From contig MTOL01000243.1 of assembly GCA_002011685.1 (NCBI GenBank), positions 1-6,604 on the forward strand: a stretch of DNA of 6,604 bases, read 5' to 3'. Below, piece by piece: positions 1 to 5,616 of the stretch (its first letter is position 1; each line of letters starts with the position of its first letter). The position numbers and the translations under genes were made by a program. The DNA comes from Deferribacteres bacterium JdFR-76. GTDB taxonomy: Bacteria > Zhuqueibacterota > JdFR-76. The notes under the pieces were generated by a model. The model was not told the origin of the DNA. It made no database searches and saw only the letters and a list, made by a program, of their open reading frames with translations.

Positions 1-826
1 CGTGGATCTGCGGGTTATTGCGGCCCGCACACCAGGATTTGTGGGCGCCGATCTGGCCAATGTCATCAATGAAGCAGCCCTCCTGGCAGCCCGGAAGAAT
101 AAGAAAGCGGTGGGAATGGAAGAGCTGGAAGAAGCGATTGACCGTGTCATCGCCGGGCTGGAGAAGAAAAGCCGAATCATGAACAAGCACGAAAAGGAAA
201 TTGTGGCCTATCACGAGTCGGGCCATGCCATTGTGGCCATGAGTGTTCCCGGTACCGATCCGGTGCACCGGGTCTCCATCATTCCGCGCGGGGTGGCGGC
301 TCTCGGATATACCCTGCAGCTTCCCACCGAAGACCGCTACCTGATGACCAAATCGGAACTGGAAGCGCGCTTGAAGGTCCTTCTTGGGGGCCGTGTCGCG
401 GAGGAAATCAAATTCAGGGAGGTGTCCACGGGGGCCCAGAACGATCTGGAACGGGCCACGAAGATTGCCCGCAGCATGGTGACCGAATACGGGATGAGCG
501 AAAAACTGGGCCCAGTGAATTATTCCGGTGAACATCGTCCGCTATTCCTGGGGCAGGAATACGCGCCGCAGCAGGGCGCCTACAGCGAGCGGGTGGCCAG
601 CGAAATCGATGCGGAGGTGCAGCGGATCATCCGGGAAGCCCACGCCGAAGTAAAAAAGATCCTCACGGACAAACGGGACCGGCTGGAACTTTTGGCTCAA
701 ACTCTCCTGGAGAAAGAGGTTGTGGAGCGGGAAGAGCTGGAAGAGATTTTGAATGGCAAGAAAGAACAGGCTGTCCGTCCGGCCGAAACTTCGGTCCATT
801 CATCCCAGCCACCGGGGGAATCATGA
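1..826 (+). CDS. ftsH: FtsH, ATP-dependent zinc metalloprotease (3' part, truncated by window start)
   Basis: FtsH is a membrane-anchored hexameric AAA+ protease that unfolds and degrades misfolded membrane proteins and some short-lived cytosolic regulators. The last 274 codons are visible, reading from base 2. The N-terminal membrane segments, Walker A/B motifs and second region of homology lie upstream of the window. Visible residues 1-50 are the helical lid of the AAA+ module (PGFVGADLANVINEAALLAA, typical FtsH). The M41 peptidase follows, with the zinc motif HESGH at visible residues 71-75 and the downstream zinc-ligand Asp at 148 in STGAQNDLERAT. VHRVSIIPRG and EYGMSEKLGP are also family hallmarks. 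The C-terminus is a charged helical region ending in a short Ser/Pro/Glu-rich tail. The stop overlaps the next start as ATGA, implying translational coupling. The reading frame is intact and the family assignment is very secure. Confidence 0.97.
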   Translation, partial: VDLRVIAARTPGFVGADLANVINEAALLAARKNKKAVGMEELEEAIDRVIAGLEKKSRIMNKHEKEIVAYHESGHAIVAMSVPGTDPVHRVSIIPRGVAALGYTLQLPTEDRYLMTKSELEARLKVLLGGRVAEEIKFREVSTGAQNDLERATKIARSMVTEYGMSEKLGPVNYSGEHRPLFLGQEYAPQQGAYSERVASEIDAEVQRIIREAHAEVKKILTDKRDRLELLAQTLLEKEVVEREELEEILNGKKEQAVRPAETSVHSSQPPGES

Positions 827-2184
827 ACCGATGGAAATGTCAGGTTTGCGGGTTCGTCCACGAAGGGGACGAGCCACCGGAATTTTGCCCCATTTGCGAT
901 GCCCGCCAGGAAGAATTTGAACTAATCGAAGAATCGCTGGTTGCCCAACCTTCCGCAGATGTAAGCCGGGTTGTGATAATCGGGAATGGTGCGGCTGGTA
1001 TCGAAGCGGCCCGTGCAGTGCGGAAACAGCTGGAAATGGCAGAAATTTTTCTGTTTTCCCGTGAACCGTACCCGTTTTATTCCCGGCTGTTCCTCACCTC
1101 TTACCTGGCTGGGCAGAAAAATCGGGAAGAACTGTTCGTTTACCCGGATTCCTGGTACGAGGAACATCAGATCCGGCAATTTTTGGGGCAGGAGGTTACG
1201 GAGATCATTCCCGAAGAGCGCAAAATTCTGACTCAGGATGATGTGTGTCGCTACGATCGGCTAATTCTCTGCCTGGGGGCCTCCGCTTTCCGGCCGCCTC
1301 TGGTGGGCGAGGAGAAAGATGGTGTATTCACCCTGCGCAGCCTCGACGATGCGGATCGAATTCTGGAATATCTTCCTGGCTGCAGCCGGGTGGCGGTTAT
1401 AGGTGGCGGCGTACTGGGGCTGGAGATTGCCGCAGCTTTTGCCAAGCGGGGACTGGAAACGCATGTGTTCGAGCTGTCGCGGCGCCTCATGCCCAGACAA
1501 CTGGACGAATCCGGATCCGCTGTGGTTCAGCGTTTAGTGGAAGAACGCGGTATCGTTGTCCATCTGCATGCTGATGTGGTGGAGATTGAGGGCGGTCCGC
1601 GGGTGGAAGGGGTAAGGCTGCGTAGTGGAGAACGAATTCCCGTGGATCTGGTGGTGCTCTCGGTTGGGATCTGGCCGGAGGTGAGCCTGGCGGAAGAGGC
1701 AGGTTTGCAGGTCAAAAAAGGCATTGTGGTAAATGATTATCTGCAGACGTCCGATCCGGCCATCTATGCAGCAGGTGATGCGGTAGAACATCGGGGGCGG
1801 ATTTACGGGCTATGGCTTCCAAGTGTCGAACAGGGGCGAATTGCCGGCATAAATGCCGGTGGGCAAAGCCGCGAATACAAGGGATCCGTGGTTTCTACTG
1901 TGCTGAAAGTCTTGGATCTGGAGCTTTCTTCTCTGGGACAGTTTCAGGCGACCCGTCCGGGAGAGGAAGAGGTGATCTGGAAATCCGAAGACGGTCGGGC
2001 ATACCGTAAGCTGGTTCACGCTGACGGCCGTCTTTTAGGGGGGATTTTTATCGGCGATAACCGCATGGCCGTCGCTGCAGAAATGCTGATGAAGCGGGGA
2101 ACTGTCTTGCCGGAATCCGATCTACAGCAGTTGAAAGCGGGGGACTGGAATGTACTGGATGTGAAACGCAGAAAGCTCGGTTAG
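823..2184 (+). CDS. Rubredoxin-domain FAD/NAD(P)H-dependent oxidoreductase
   Basis: This is a predicted soluble flavoprotein of 453 residues that would move electrons between NAD(P)H, FAD and a fused rubredoxin iron site. Residues 4-35 are a short rubredoxin-like domain with four cysteines (C6, C9, C22, C25) as CQVC and CPIC, spaced 12 residues apart as in rubrerythrin-type rubredoxins. The FAD-binding GNGAAG lies at 54-59, the NAD(P)H-binding GGGVLG at 194-199, and the second FAD motif YAAGDA at 315-320. The rest resembles NADH:rubredoxin and nitrite-reductase-type reductases of the pyridine nucleotide-disulfide oxidoreductase superfamily. No redox-active CxxxxC pair is visible, so it is not a classical disulfide reductase. 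The start is set by the 4-base ATGA overlap with ftsH and a GGGGGAA purine run at 814-820. The natural acceptor (another rubredoxin, a peroxidase or O2) is unknown. The domain assignment is strong and the physiological role is inference. Confidence 0.9.
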   Translation: MNRWKCQVCGFVHEGDEPPEFCPICDARQEEFELIEESLVAQPSADVSRVVIIGNGAAGIEAARAVRKQLEMAEIFLFSREPYPFYSRLFLTSYLAGQKNREELFVYPDSWYEEHQIRQFLGQEVTEIIPEERKILTQDDVCRYDRLILCLGASAFRPPLVGEEKDGVFTLRSLDDADRILEYLPGCSRVAVIGGGVLGLEIAAAFAKRGLETHVFELSRRLMPRQLDESGSAVVQRLVEERGIVVHLHADVVEIEGGPRVEGVRLRSGERIPVDLVVLSVGIWPEVSLAEEAGLQVKKGIVVNDYLQTSDPAIYAAGDAVEHRGRIYGLWLPSVEQGRIAGINAGGQSREYKGSVVSTVLKVLDLELSSLGQFQATRPGEEEVIWKSEDGRAYRKLVHADGRLLGGIFIGDNRMAVAAEMLMKRGTVLPESDLQQLKAGDWNVLDVKRRKLG

Positions 2185-2210
2185 GGCAGCAGGGCAAAAT
2201 CATAAGTCGG

Positions 2211-2216
2211 AAGGAG
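2211..2216 (+). promoter_or_regulatory. Shine-Dalgarno of bcp
   Basis: AAGGAG lies seven bases before the ATG at 2224. It is a near-consensus ribosome binding site and fixes the bcp start. The 39-base gap after the oxidoreductase holds no terminator-like hairpin, so cotranscription is likely. Confidence 0.75.
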
Positions 2217-2223
2217 ACACGCT

Positions 2224-2688
2224 ATGCTGAAAGAGGGAACCCAGGCACCGGATTTTGAGCTGGTTTCAGATGCGGGCAAAACGGTGCGGTTGTCAGATTT
2301 CAGGGGAAAAAAGGTTGTTCTTTATTTTTATCCCAAAGATAACACGCCCGGCTGCACAAAGGAGGCCTGTTCGTTCCGGGACGAAATGCCTAAATTCGAC
2401 GAAGATGTGGTGGTGCTGGGTGTAAGCCGCGACTCTGTCCAGTCACATAAAAAATTCAAGGAAAAATACCAGCTGAATTTTCCGCTTCTCAGCGATCCGG
2501 AAGGCCGCGTATGTGAAGCCTACGGGGTGATTGGCGAAAAAAAGCGCTACGGCCGTACCTACATCGGAGTCTTCCGGGTGACCTTCGTGATCGATGAAAC
2601 GGGCAAAATTATCAGGGTATTTAATAAGGTCAAACCTGAAATTCACGCAAAAGAGGTGCGCGAATATCTGGAATCGCTGCAGGGGTAG
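2224..2688 (+). CDS. bcp: Bcp/PrxQ-type thiol peroxiredoxin
   Basis: This is a predicted cytosolic peroxiredoxin that reduces hydrogen peroxide and organic hydroperoxides, usually recycled by thioredoxin. At 154 residues it has the usual Bcp length. The active site NTPGCTKEAC gives peroxidatic C44 and resolving C49, the five-residue spacing typical of atypical 2-Cys Bcp/PrxQ enzymes. T41, P42 and R118 (in FRVTFVID) match the conserved active-site Thr, Pro and Arg. A third cysteine, C97, lies outside the usual pair. The N-terminal APDFEL and FYPKDNTPGC segments are characteristic of the family. It lies 39 bases after the rubredoxin-flavoprotein with no visible terminator between, so the three genes probably form an oxidative-stress and proteostasis operon. 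Family assignment is secure; the in vivo electron donor cannot be told from sequence. Confidence 0.96.
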   Translation: MLKEGTQAPDFELVSDAGKTVRLSDFRGKKVVLYFYPKDNTPGCTKEACSFRDEMPKFDEDVVVLGVSRDSVQSHKKFKEKYQLNFPLLSDPEGRVCEAYGVIGEKKRYGRTYIGVFRVTFVIDETGKIIRVFNKVKPEIHAKEVREYLESLQG

Positions 2689-2723
2689 CAGGCAGAGAAA
2701 GACCGGTCTGGCTCAAATTTTTC

Positions 2724-2752
2724 TTGAAAAGAAGGGGCGCTTGGATTAAATT
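2724..2752 (+). promoter_or_regulatory. Putative sigma-70-like promoter of tRNA-Val
   Basis: TTGAAA at 2724-2729 is a good -35 element. A 17-base spacer leads to TAAATT at 2747-2752 as an imperfect -10; the overlapping TTAAAT at 2746-2751 fits with a 16-base spacer. Transcription would start a few bases before the tRNA 5' end at 2766. The -35 sits inside a small inverted repeat, TTCTT-GAA-AAGAA (2721-2733). Position and spacing support the call, but the -10 match is modest. Confidence 0.5.
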
Positions 2753-2765
2753 TTTTGTGTCCAAT

Positions 2766-2839
2766 GGGCGATTAGCTCAGTTGGTCAGAGCGCTGCGCTC
2801 ACATCGCAGAGGTCACTGGTTCGAGTCCAGTATCGCCCA
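2766..2839 (+). tRNA. tRNA-Val (anticodon CAC)
   Basis: A full cloverleaf of 74 bases folds without mismatch. The acceptor stem is GGGCGAT (2766-2772) with ATCGCCC (2832-2838). The D stem is GCTC (2775-2778) with GAGC (2788-2791). The anticodon stem is CTGCG (2793-2797) with CGCAG (2805-2809), and the T stem is ACTGG (2815-2819) with CCAGT (2827-2831), closing the loop TTCGAGT. The seven-base anticodon loop CTCACAT gives anticodon CAC at 2800-2802, which reads the valine codon GUG. A35, C36 and discriminator A73 fit valine identity. The 3' CCA is not encoded (the discriminator is followed by CAG), so it must be added by CCA-adding enzyme. GTG is used often by the neighbouring genes, consistent with a need for this isoacceptor. 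Confidence 0.97.
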
Positions 2840-2844
2840 CAGAA

Positions 2845-2867
2845 GGCCCGATAGACGGGCCATTTTT
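2845..2867 (+). terminator. Intrinsic terminator after tRNA-Val
   Basis: GGCCCG (2845-2850) pairs perfectly with CGGGCC (2856-2861) around a five-base loop, ATAGA. An A and then five T's (2863-2867) follow. It lies five bases past the tRNA 3' end and closes the tRNA transcription unit. Confidence 0.88.
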
Positions 2868-2884
2868 ATTTACCGAGGGGCTGA

Positions 2885-3136
2885 ATGACCGTGAGCGGTA
2901 CCGATAAACATCTGGATGAAGCGTTGCTTCAGGCTTTTCTTCTGGATCCGGAATTTGGCGAAAGCCTTCCTGCTGAAGAAGAGGCTCACCTGGAAACCTG
3001 CCAGGAATGCCAGACCCGTCTGGCGGAACTCATCCTCAAGTTCGATTTGCTGAATGCCGGGAAAGACCGGCCGCTTTCCGCGTTTGCCAGAAGCTGGGTG
3101 GATCGCCTGGGGCACCTCCGGCGCGAGTCTGAGTAG
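2885..3136 (+). CDS. Small HxxxCxxC zinc-finger protein, anti-sigma (zf-HC2)-like
   Basis: This 83-residue, probably cytosolic protein is of uncertain function. Residues 35-42 are HLETCQEC, an HxxxCxxC motif (H35, C39, C42) as in zinc-binding anti-sigma (ZAS/zf-HC2) domains. It is preceded by an acidic segment (PAEEEA) and followed by the helix TRLAELILKF, the order usual in those proteins. No membrane segment is present, unlike many anti-sigma factors, and no sigma factor gene adjoins it. The start is supported by GAGGGG at 2875-2880, four bases before the ATG. It begins only 17 bases after the tRNA terminator, so it must depend on read-through or a promoter I could not identify. The C-terminus (residues 60-83) is basic-amphipathic and unrecognised. 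The reading frame is likely real. The anti-sigma role is inferred from the motif alone; it could equally be a structural zinc-knuckle protein. Confidence 0.7.
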   Translation: MTVSGTDKHLDEALLQAFLLDPEFGESLPAEEEAHLETCQECQTRLAELILKFDLLNAGKDRPLSAFARSWVDRLGHLRRESE

Positions 3137-3164
3137 GACCTCCGCTATCCACGTCCTTGCATCC

Positions 3165-3184
3165 CGGCCAATGCCGCTTTTTTT
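3165..3184 (+). terminator. Weak intrinsic terminator candidate after the zinc-finger gene
   Basis: CGGC (3165-3168) pairs with GCCG (3173-3176) around the loop CAAT. One C and then seven T's (3178-3184) follow. The T-tract is good but the stem is only four GC pairs. It lies 28 bases after the stop of the small gene, which is the expected place. Confidence 0.45.
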
Positions 3185-3205
3185 CCGTATGATCCAGCCA
3201 TACGG
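3185..3205. repeat. Perfect 7-bp inverted repeat
   Basis: CCGTATG (3185-3191) and CATACGG (3199-3205) are exact reverse complements around a seven-base spacer, directly after the T-tract of the preceding hairpin. It could be an operator half-site pair or an RNA hairpin. No T-run follows on either strand, so it is not itself a terminator. Confidence 0.5.
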
Positions 3206-3431
3206 GTGACCGGTTCTGTATGCTTTCTGCGATCCGGATCCCTCAGGCGGTCCGAAACGGGCACGTGGGGCTTTTTGAAGGGTTCGGATTTTTTCCTGCC
3301 GACACTTTGGGGGCAATCCGCAGCTTTTCCCGCTTGATTTCCGCCCGAGACAAGGGGCTGCCGGGAAATTTGCACGGAGCCGGAGCGGCATTCCCCGATG
3401 TTTTTCAAAACGGAATTTCCCTTACAAAAAA

Positions 3432-3458
3432 TTCAGGAACTCTTAAGTTGCATTTCCG
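3432..3458 (+). promoter_or_regulatory. Possible OmpR-family operator: TTnnG half-sites at 11-base steps
   Basis: TTCAG (3432), TTAAG (3443) and TTCCG (3454) occur at exact 11-base intervals, about one helical turn apart, overlapping the -35 region of the response regulator promoter. OmpR/PhoB-family regulators commonly bind tandem repeats with this period, so autoregulation is plausible. The half-site is short and degenerate, so chance is a real alternative. Confidence 0.3.
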
Positions 3459-3476
3459 GGGTAGAATCGCTAAATA
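3448..3476 (+). promoter_or_regulatory. Putative promoter of the two-component operon
   Basis: TTGCAT (3448-3453) is followed after 17 bases by TAAATA (3471-3476), the same spacing and a similar -10 to the tRNA promoter candidate. Transcription would start near 3483, leaving a short leader that just contains the Shine-Dalgarno of the response regulator. TAGAAT at 3462-3467 is a better -10 hexamer but has no -35 at the right distance. Confidence 0.45.
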
Positions 3477-3489
3477 TATGCCGAACAAG

Positions 3490-3494
3490 GGAGG
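3490..3494 (+). promoter_or_regulatory. Shine-Dalgarno that sets the response regulator start
   Basis: GGAGG lies five bases before the ATG at 3500. The frame stays open back to an ATG at 3398, but that would add 34 residues unlike any receiver domain and would span the promoter. An ATG at 3506 is possible but 11 bases from the site, so 3500 is preferred. Confidence 0.75.
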
Positions 3495-3499
3495 GCGGG

Positions 3500-4189
3500 A
3501 TGGCCATGCGGATTCTGGTTATTGAGGATGAAGTAAAGGTTGCCAATGCGCTGAAGGAGGGGCTGGAGCACGAAGGCTACACGGTGGATCTGGCCTTTAC
3601 GGGGGAAGAAGGTTTTTTCCTGCTGAACCAGCAAACTTACGACCTTGTTATTCTGGACTGGATGTTGCCTGGCCGCGATGGCATTGAGATCCTGAAAACG
3701 GTACGACAGAAAGGGATCCGGACTCCGGTGCTCATTTTGACGGCGAAGGACGCCGTGGAGGACCGTGTCGAAGGTTTGGATAGCGGTGCCGATGATTACC
3801 TGATCAAGCCTTTTGCGTTCCCGGAGCTGCTGGCGCGGATCCGGGCCCTGCTGCGCCGCGGGCGAGAGGAAAAAACCCTGCGGCTCAGCGTGGGGGACCT
3901 TGAGATGGACCTTGTGACACGGAAGGTGACGCGCCGCGGGAAGGAAATTCAGCTGACGCTTCGTGAATTTGAGCTGCTGGAGTATTTGATGCGCCATCGC
4001 GGCCAGATTGTTTCCCGGGAGATGCTGGCCAGGGATGTCTGGCATGAAACCTTGCGGGCCACCCCACTGGACAATGTGATTGACGTGCACATTGCGCGGT
4101 TGCGGCGGAAGATCGATCAGCCTTTTGCCAAAAAGCTGCTGCACACCATCCGGGGGGTTGGGTTCATGCTGAGTGAGGTTGCTCCGTAA
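3500..4189 (+). CDS. OmpR/PhoB-family response regulator
   Basis: This 229-residue cytosolic transcription regulator is phosphorylated by its partner kinase and binds DNA through a winged helix. The receiver domain (about 4-120) starts with MRILVIEDE, giving the acidic pocket E9/D10. The phosphoacceptor is D53 in LVILDWMLPG, the conserved Thr is T81 (LILTAKD), and the conserved Lys is K103 in YLIKPF. The C-terminal winged helix (about 128-226) has the usual LTLREFELLEYLM and LDNVIDVHIARLRRKI segments and ends in the family's HTIRGVGFML hairpin. Length and order match CusR/CopR-like regulators, but that subgroup resemblance does not establish a metal signal. It opens the operon: its stop TAA shares one base with the kinase ATG (TAATG). 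Half-sites upstream suggest possible autoregulation. Confidence 0.96.
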   Translation: MAMRILVIEDEVKVANALKEGLEHEGYTVDLAFTGEEGFFLLNQQTYDLVILDWMLPGRDGIEILKTVRQKGIRTPVLILTAKDAVEDRVEGLDSGADDYLIKPFAFPELLARIRALLRRGREEKTLRLSVGDLEMDLVTRKVTRRGKEIQLTLREFELLEYLMRHRGQIVSREMLARDVWHETLRATPLDNVIDVHIARLRRKIDQPFAKKLLHTIRGVGFMLSEVAP

Positions 4190-5595
4190 TGCGGTTCCGT
4201 CCGAAAAACATCCGGACGCGCCTGACACTCTGGTATACCCTTATTCTTACGCTGGTGATTCTGCTGTTCGCCTTTCTGTCTCTGGGAGGGCTCTACTGGA
4301 AACTCACCGGCGAGCTGGATGATCTGCTGGCCGAAGATTACGAAATTATCGAACGCCTGATTGAAATTGATGAGCAGAACCGGGTGGTGTTTCCGGAACC
4401 ATCGGACCCGGAGCTGCATGACCGCTGGTTTGAAGTGTGGTCAGCAGAAGGTAAGCTGATCTACCAGAGCCGGTCCACCGGCGATTTGACCCTGGGGCCC
4501 CCGCCCGCGGCATCTGCATTCCTGCTGCCCATCGCGTTTACGTCAGTTCGACTGAAAAACGGCCAGAAAACCCGACAGCTGAGTGGTACGCTAAATCTGG
4601 AAGGCCGCCGTTTCTTTATCCGGATTGCCCGCGGCGAAGATGAAATCTGGGCCGAAGTGAAAAAAGTAGCCACCTTTATGGGGGTGGCTTTTTTTATTGT
4701 GATTGCCCTTTCGCTGGCCGGTGGCAATGTAATGGCCCGTCGCCTGCTGCGGCCCATCGACTGGATGACCCAGAAAACGCGCCAGATTAGCGCTGAGAAC
4801 CTGAACGAACGCCTTCCTGTGGCCAATCCTCATGATGAACTGGGACGGCTGGCGCTAGTTATCAATTCCATGCTGGACCGCATACAGCGCGCCTTTGAAC
4901 AGCTGCGCCGCTTCACTTCCGATGCCGCTCACGAACTGCGCACACCGCTGACGGCCCTCCGTAGCGTGGGCGAAGTGGGCCTTCAGGATGCCAAACTGCC
5001 GCACGAATACCGGGAAATCATCGGGAGCATGCTGGAAGAGGTAAACCGGCTGAACCGTCTGGTGGACAACCTGCTGCTACTGACCCGAGCCGATGCCGCA
5101 CAGGTTCAGCTAAAAAAGGAAACCATCCCTCTTCTGAAAGAGGTGAACCAAATTGTGGATATGATGCAGGCCCTGGCAGAGGAGAAGCGGCAATTTATTG
5201 CTGTGTGCGGCGACGGATCCCTGCGGGCCGATGTGGACCGGCTCATCTTCCGCCAGATGCTGGTCAATATCATCGACAATGCCATCAAATATTCTCCTGA
5301 AGGCGAGGTGATCCGGGTGAAAGTGCAGCAGGCAGAAAATGGATTTGTACGGATCGATGTGAGAGACAAAGGACCCGGAATTCCGCCCGAGCACCGGGAG
5401 AAAATTTTCGAGCGGTTCTACCGGGTGGACAAAAGCCGCTCCCGGGAAATGGGAGGAACGGGACTGGGGCTCTCCATCGCCAAATGGGCCGCCGAAGTAC
5501 ACGGCGGGCGGATCGAACTGGAAAGCGAAGTGGGAGTTGGCAGTACGTTCCGGATTATTCTGCCGGGATGGTCAGAAAATGAAGAGGAGATGTGA
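4189..5595 (+). CDS. Membrane sensor histidine kinase (HAMP, HisKA, HATPase)
   Basis: This 468-residue inner-membrane kinase autophosphorylates on His and passes phosphate to the adjacent response regulator. Helix TM1 is at about 14-36 and TM2 at about 160-182. Between them is a sensor region of roughly 120 residues, probably extracytoplasmic, with no cysteine and a single histidine (H77), which argues against a classical copper- or silver-binding sensor. A HAMP linker (about 180-235) leads to the H-box SDAAHELRTPL with phosphoacceptor H248. The ATPase domain shows the N-box (N360-N364, NIIDNAIKYS), G1 DKGPGIP (393-399), F-box FERF (407-410) and G2 GGTGLGLSI (422-430). All catalytic residues are present, so it should be active. 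It overlaps the regulator by one base. The TM2-coding segment contains an intrinsic-terminator-like hairpin. The stimulus is unknown. Confidence 0.95.
   Translation: MRFRPKNIRTRLTLWYTLILTLVILLFAFLSLGGLYWKLTGELDDLLAEDYEIIERLIEIDEQNRVVFPEPSDPELHDRWFEVWSAEGKLIYQSRSTGDLTLGPPPAASAFLLPIAFTSVRLKNGQKTRQLSGTLNLEGRRFFIRIARGEDEIWAEVKKVATFMGVAFFIVIALSLAGGNVMARRLLRPIDWMTQKTRQISAENLNERLPVANPHDELGRLALVINSMLDRIQRAFEQLRRFTSDAAHELRTPLTALRSVGEVGLQDAKLPHEYREIIGSMLEEVNRLNRLVDNLLLLTRADAAQVQLKKETIPLLKEVNQIVDMMQALAEEKRQFIAVCGDGSLRADVDRLIFRQMLVNIIDNAIKYSPEGEVIRVKVQQAENGFVRIDVRDKGPGIPPEHREKIFERFYRVDKSRSREMGGTGLGLSIAKWAAEVHGGRIELESEVGVGSTFRIILPGWSENEEEM
4669..4695 (+). other. Intrinsic-terminator-like hairpin inside the histidine kinase gene
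   Basis: GCCACC (4669-4674) pairs perfectly with GGTGGC (4683-4688) around an eight-base loop, followed at once by seven T's (4689-4695). An A-rich stretch (4660-4665) upstream could extend pairing with the T-run past a small bulge. The geometry matches a functional intrinsic terminator, but it lies in frame in the TM2-coding segment (VATFMGVAFF). The structure is seen in the sequence; activity is unproven, since ribosomes would normally prevent folding. Confidence 0.5.
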
Positions 5596-5604
5596 TACTT
5601 CACC

Positions 5605-5611
5605 GGGGAGG
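5605..5611 (+). promoter_or_regulatory. Shine-Dalgarno that sets the membrane protein start
   Basis: GGGGAGG ends five bases before the ATG at 5617. The alternative GTG at 5614 is only two bases away, too close for normal initiation. The ATG is therefore preferred and the protein has 211 residues. Confidence 0.75.
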
Positions 5612-5616
5612 TTGTG

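Larger units (their letters stand above)
3137..3499 (+). other. Intergenic region without a convincing gene
   Basis: These 363 bases separate the small zinc-finger gene from the response regulator. Reading frames cross it on both strands, but none has a good Shine-Dalgarno site or a recognisable domain. It contains a weak terminator candidate (3165-3184), a perfect inverted repeat (3185-3205), and the promoter and possible operator of the two-component operon (3432-3476). The middle part (about 3210-3425) holds nothing I can name. Confidence 0.6.

Noticed and set aside
1844..1859. Perfect inverted repeat CCGGCAT-AA-ATGCCGG inside the oxidoreductase gene
   Set aside because: It lies within well-conserved coding sequence (AGINAGG), has no T-run and too small a loop for a regulatory hairpin; likely a codon coincidence.
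2700..2709. Palindrome AGACCGGTCT after bcp, with five T's at 2718-2722
   Set aside because: As a hairpin it has only three pairs around a four-base loop and the T-run is eight bases away, so it is not a credible terminator; as an operator it is a single site with no support.
3231..3240. Palindrome GATCCGGATC
   Set aside because: It is an isolated 10-bp palindrome with no second copy or nearby promoter element.
2870..3391. Open frame on the - strand (173 codons) across the zinc-finger gene and the gap
   Set aside because: It is low-complexity and basic, shows no recognisable domain, is antisense to the better-supported HxxxCxxC gene, and lacks a clear Shine-Dalgarno.
3145..3408. Open frame of 87 codons on the - strand in the intergenic region
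   Set aside because: It needs a TTG start with a poorly spaced purine run, and the product has no recognisable features.
3363..3421. Inverted repeat GGGAAATT / AATTTCCC in the intergenic region
   Set aside because: An 8-bp match over a 43-base loop is expected by chance at this scale and has no supporting context.
3398..3499. 34-residue N-terminal extension of the response regulator
   Set aside because: The extension does not resemble a receiver domain and would cover the promoter. GGAGG at 3490-3494 points to the ATG at 3500.
3220..3525. Open frame of 101 codons on the + strand in the intergenic region
   Set aside because: There is no Shine-Dalgarno before its ATG and no recognisable family. 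It runs through the regulator promoter and into the regulator start. A degraded gene cannot be excluded, but nothing supports one.
3470..4228. Long open frame on the - strand (252 codons) opposite the response regulator
   Set aside because: It is fully antisense to a clear OmpR-family gene, has no domain or good ribosome binding site, and is explained by the GC-biased codons of the sense gene.
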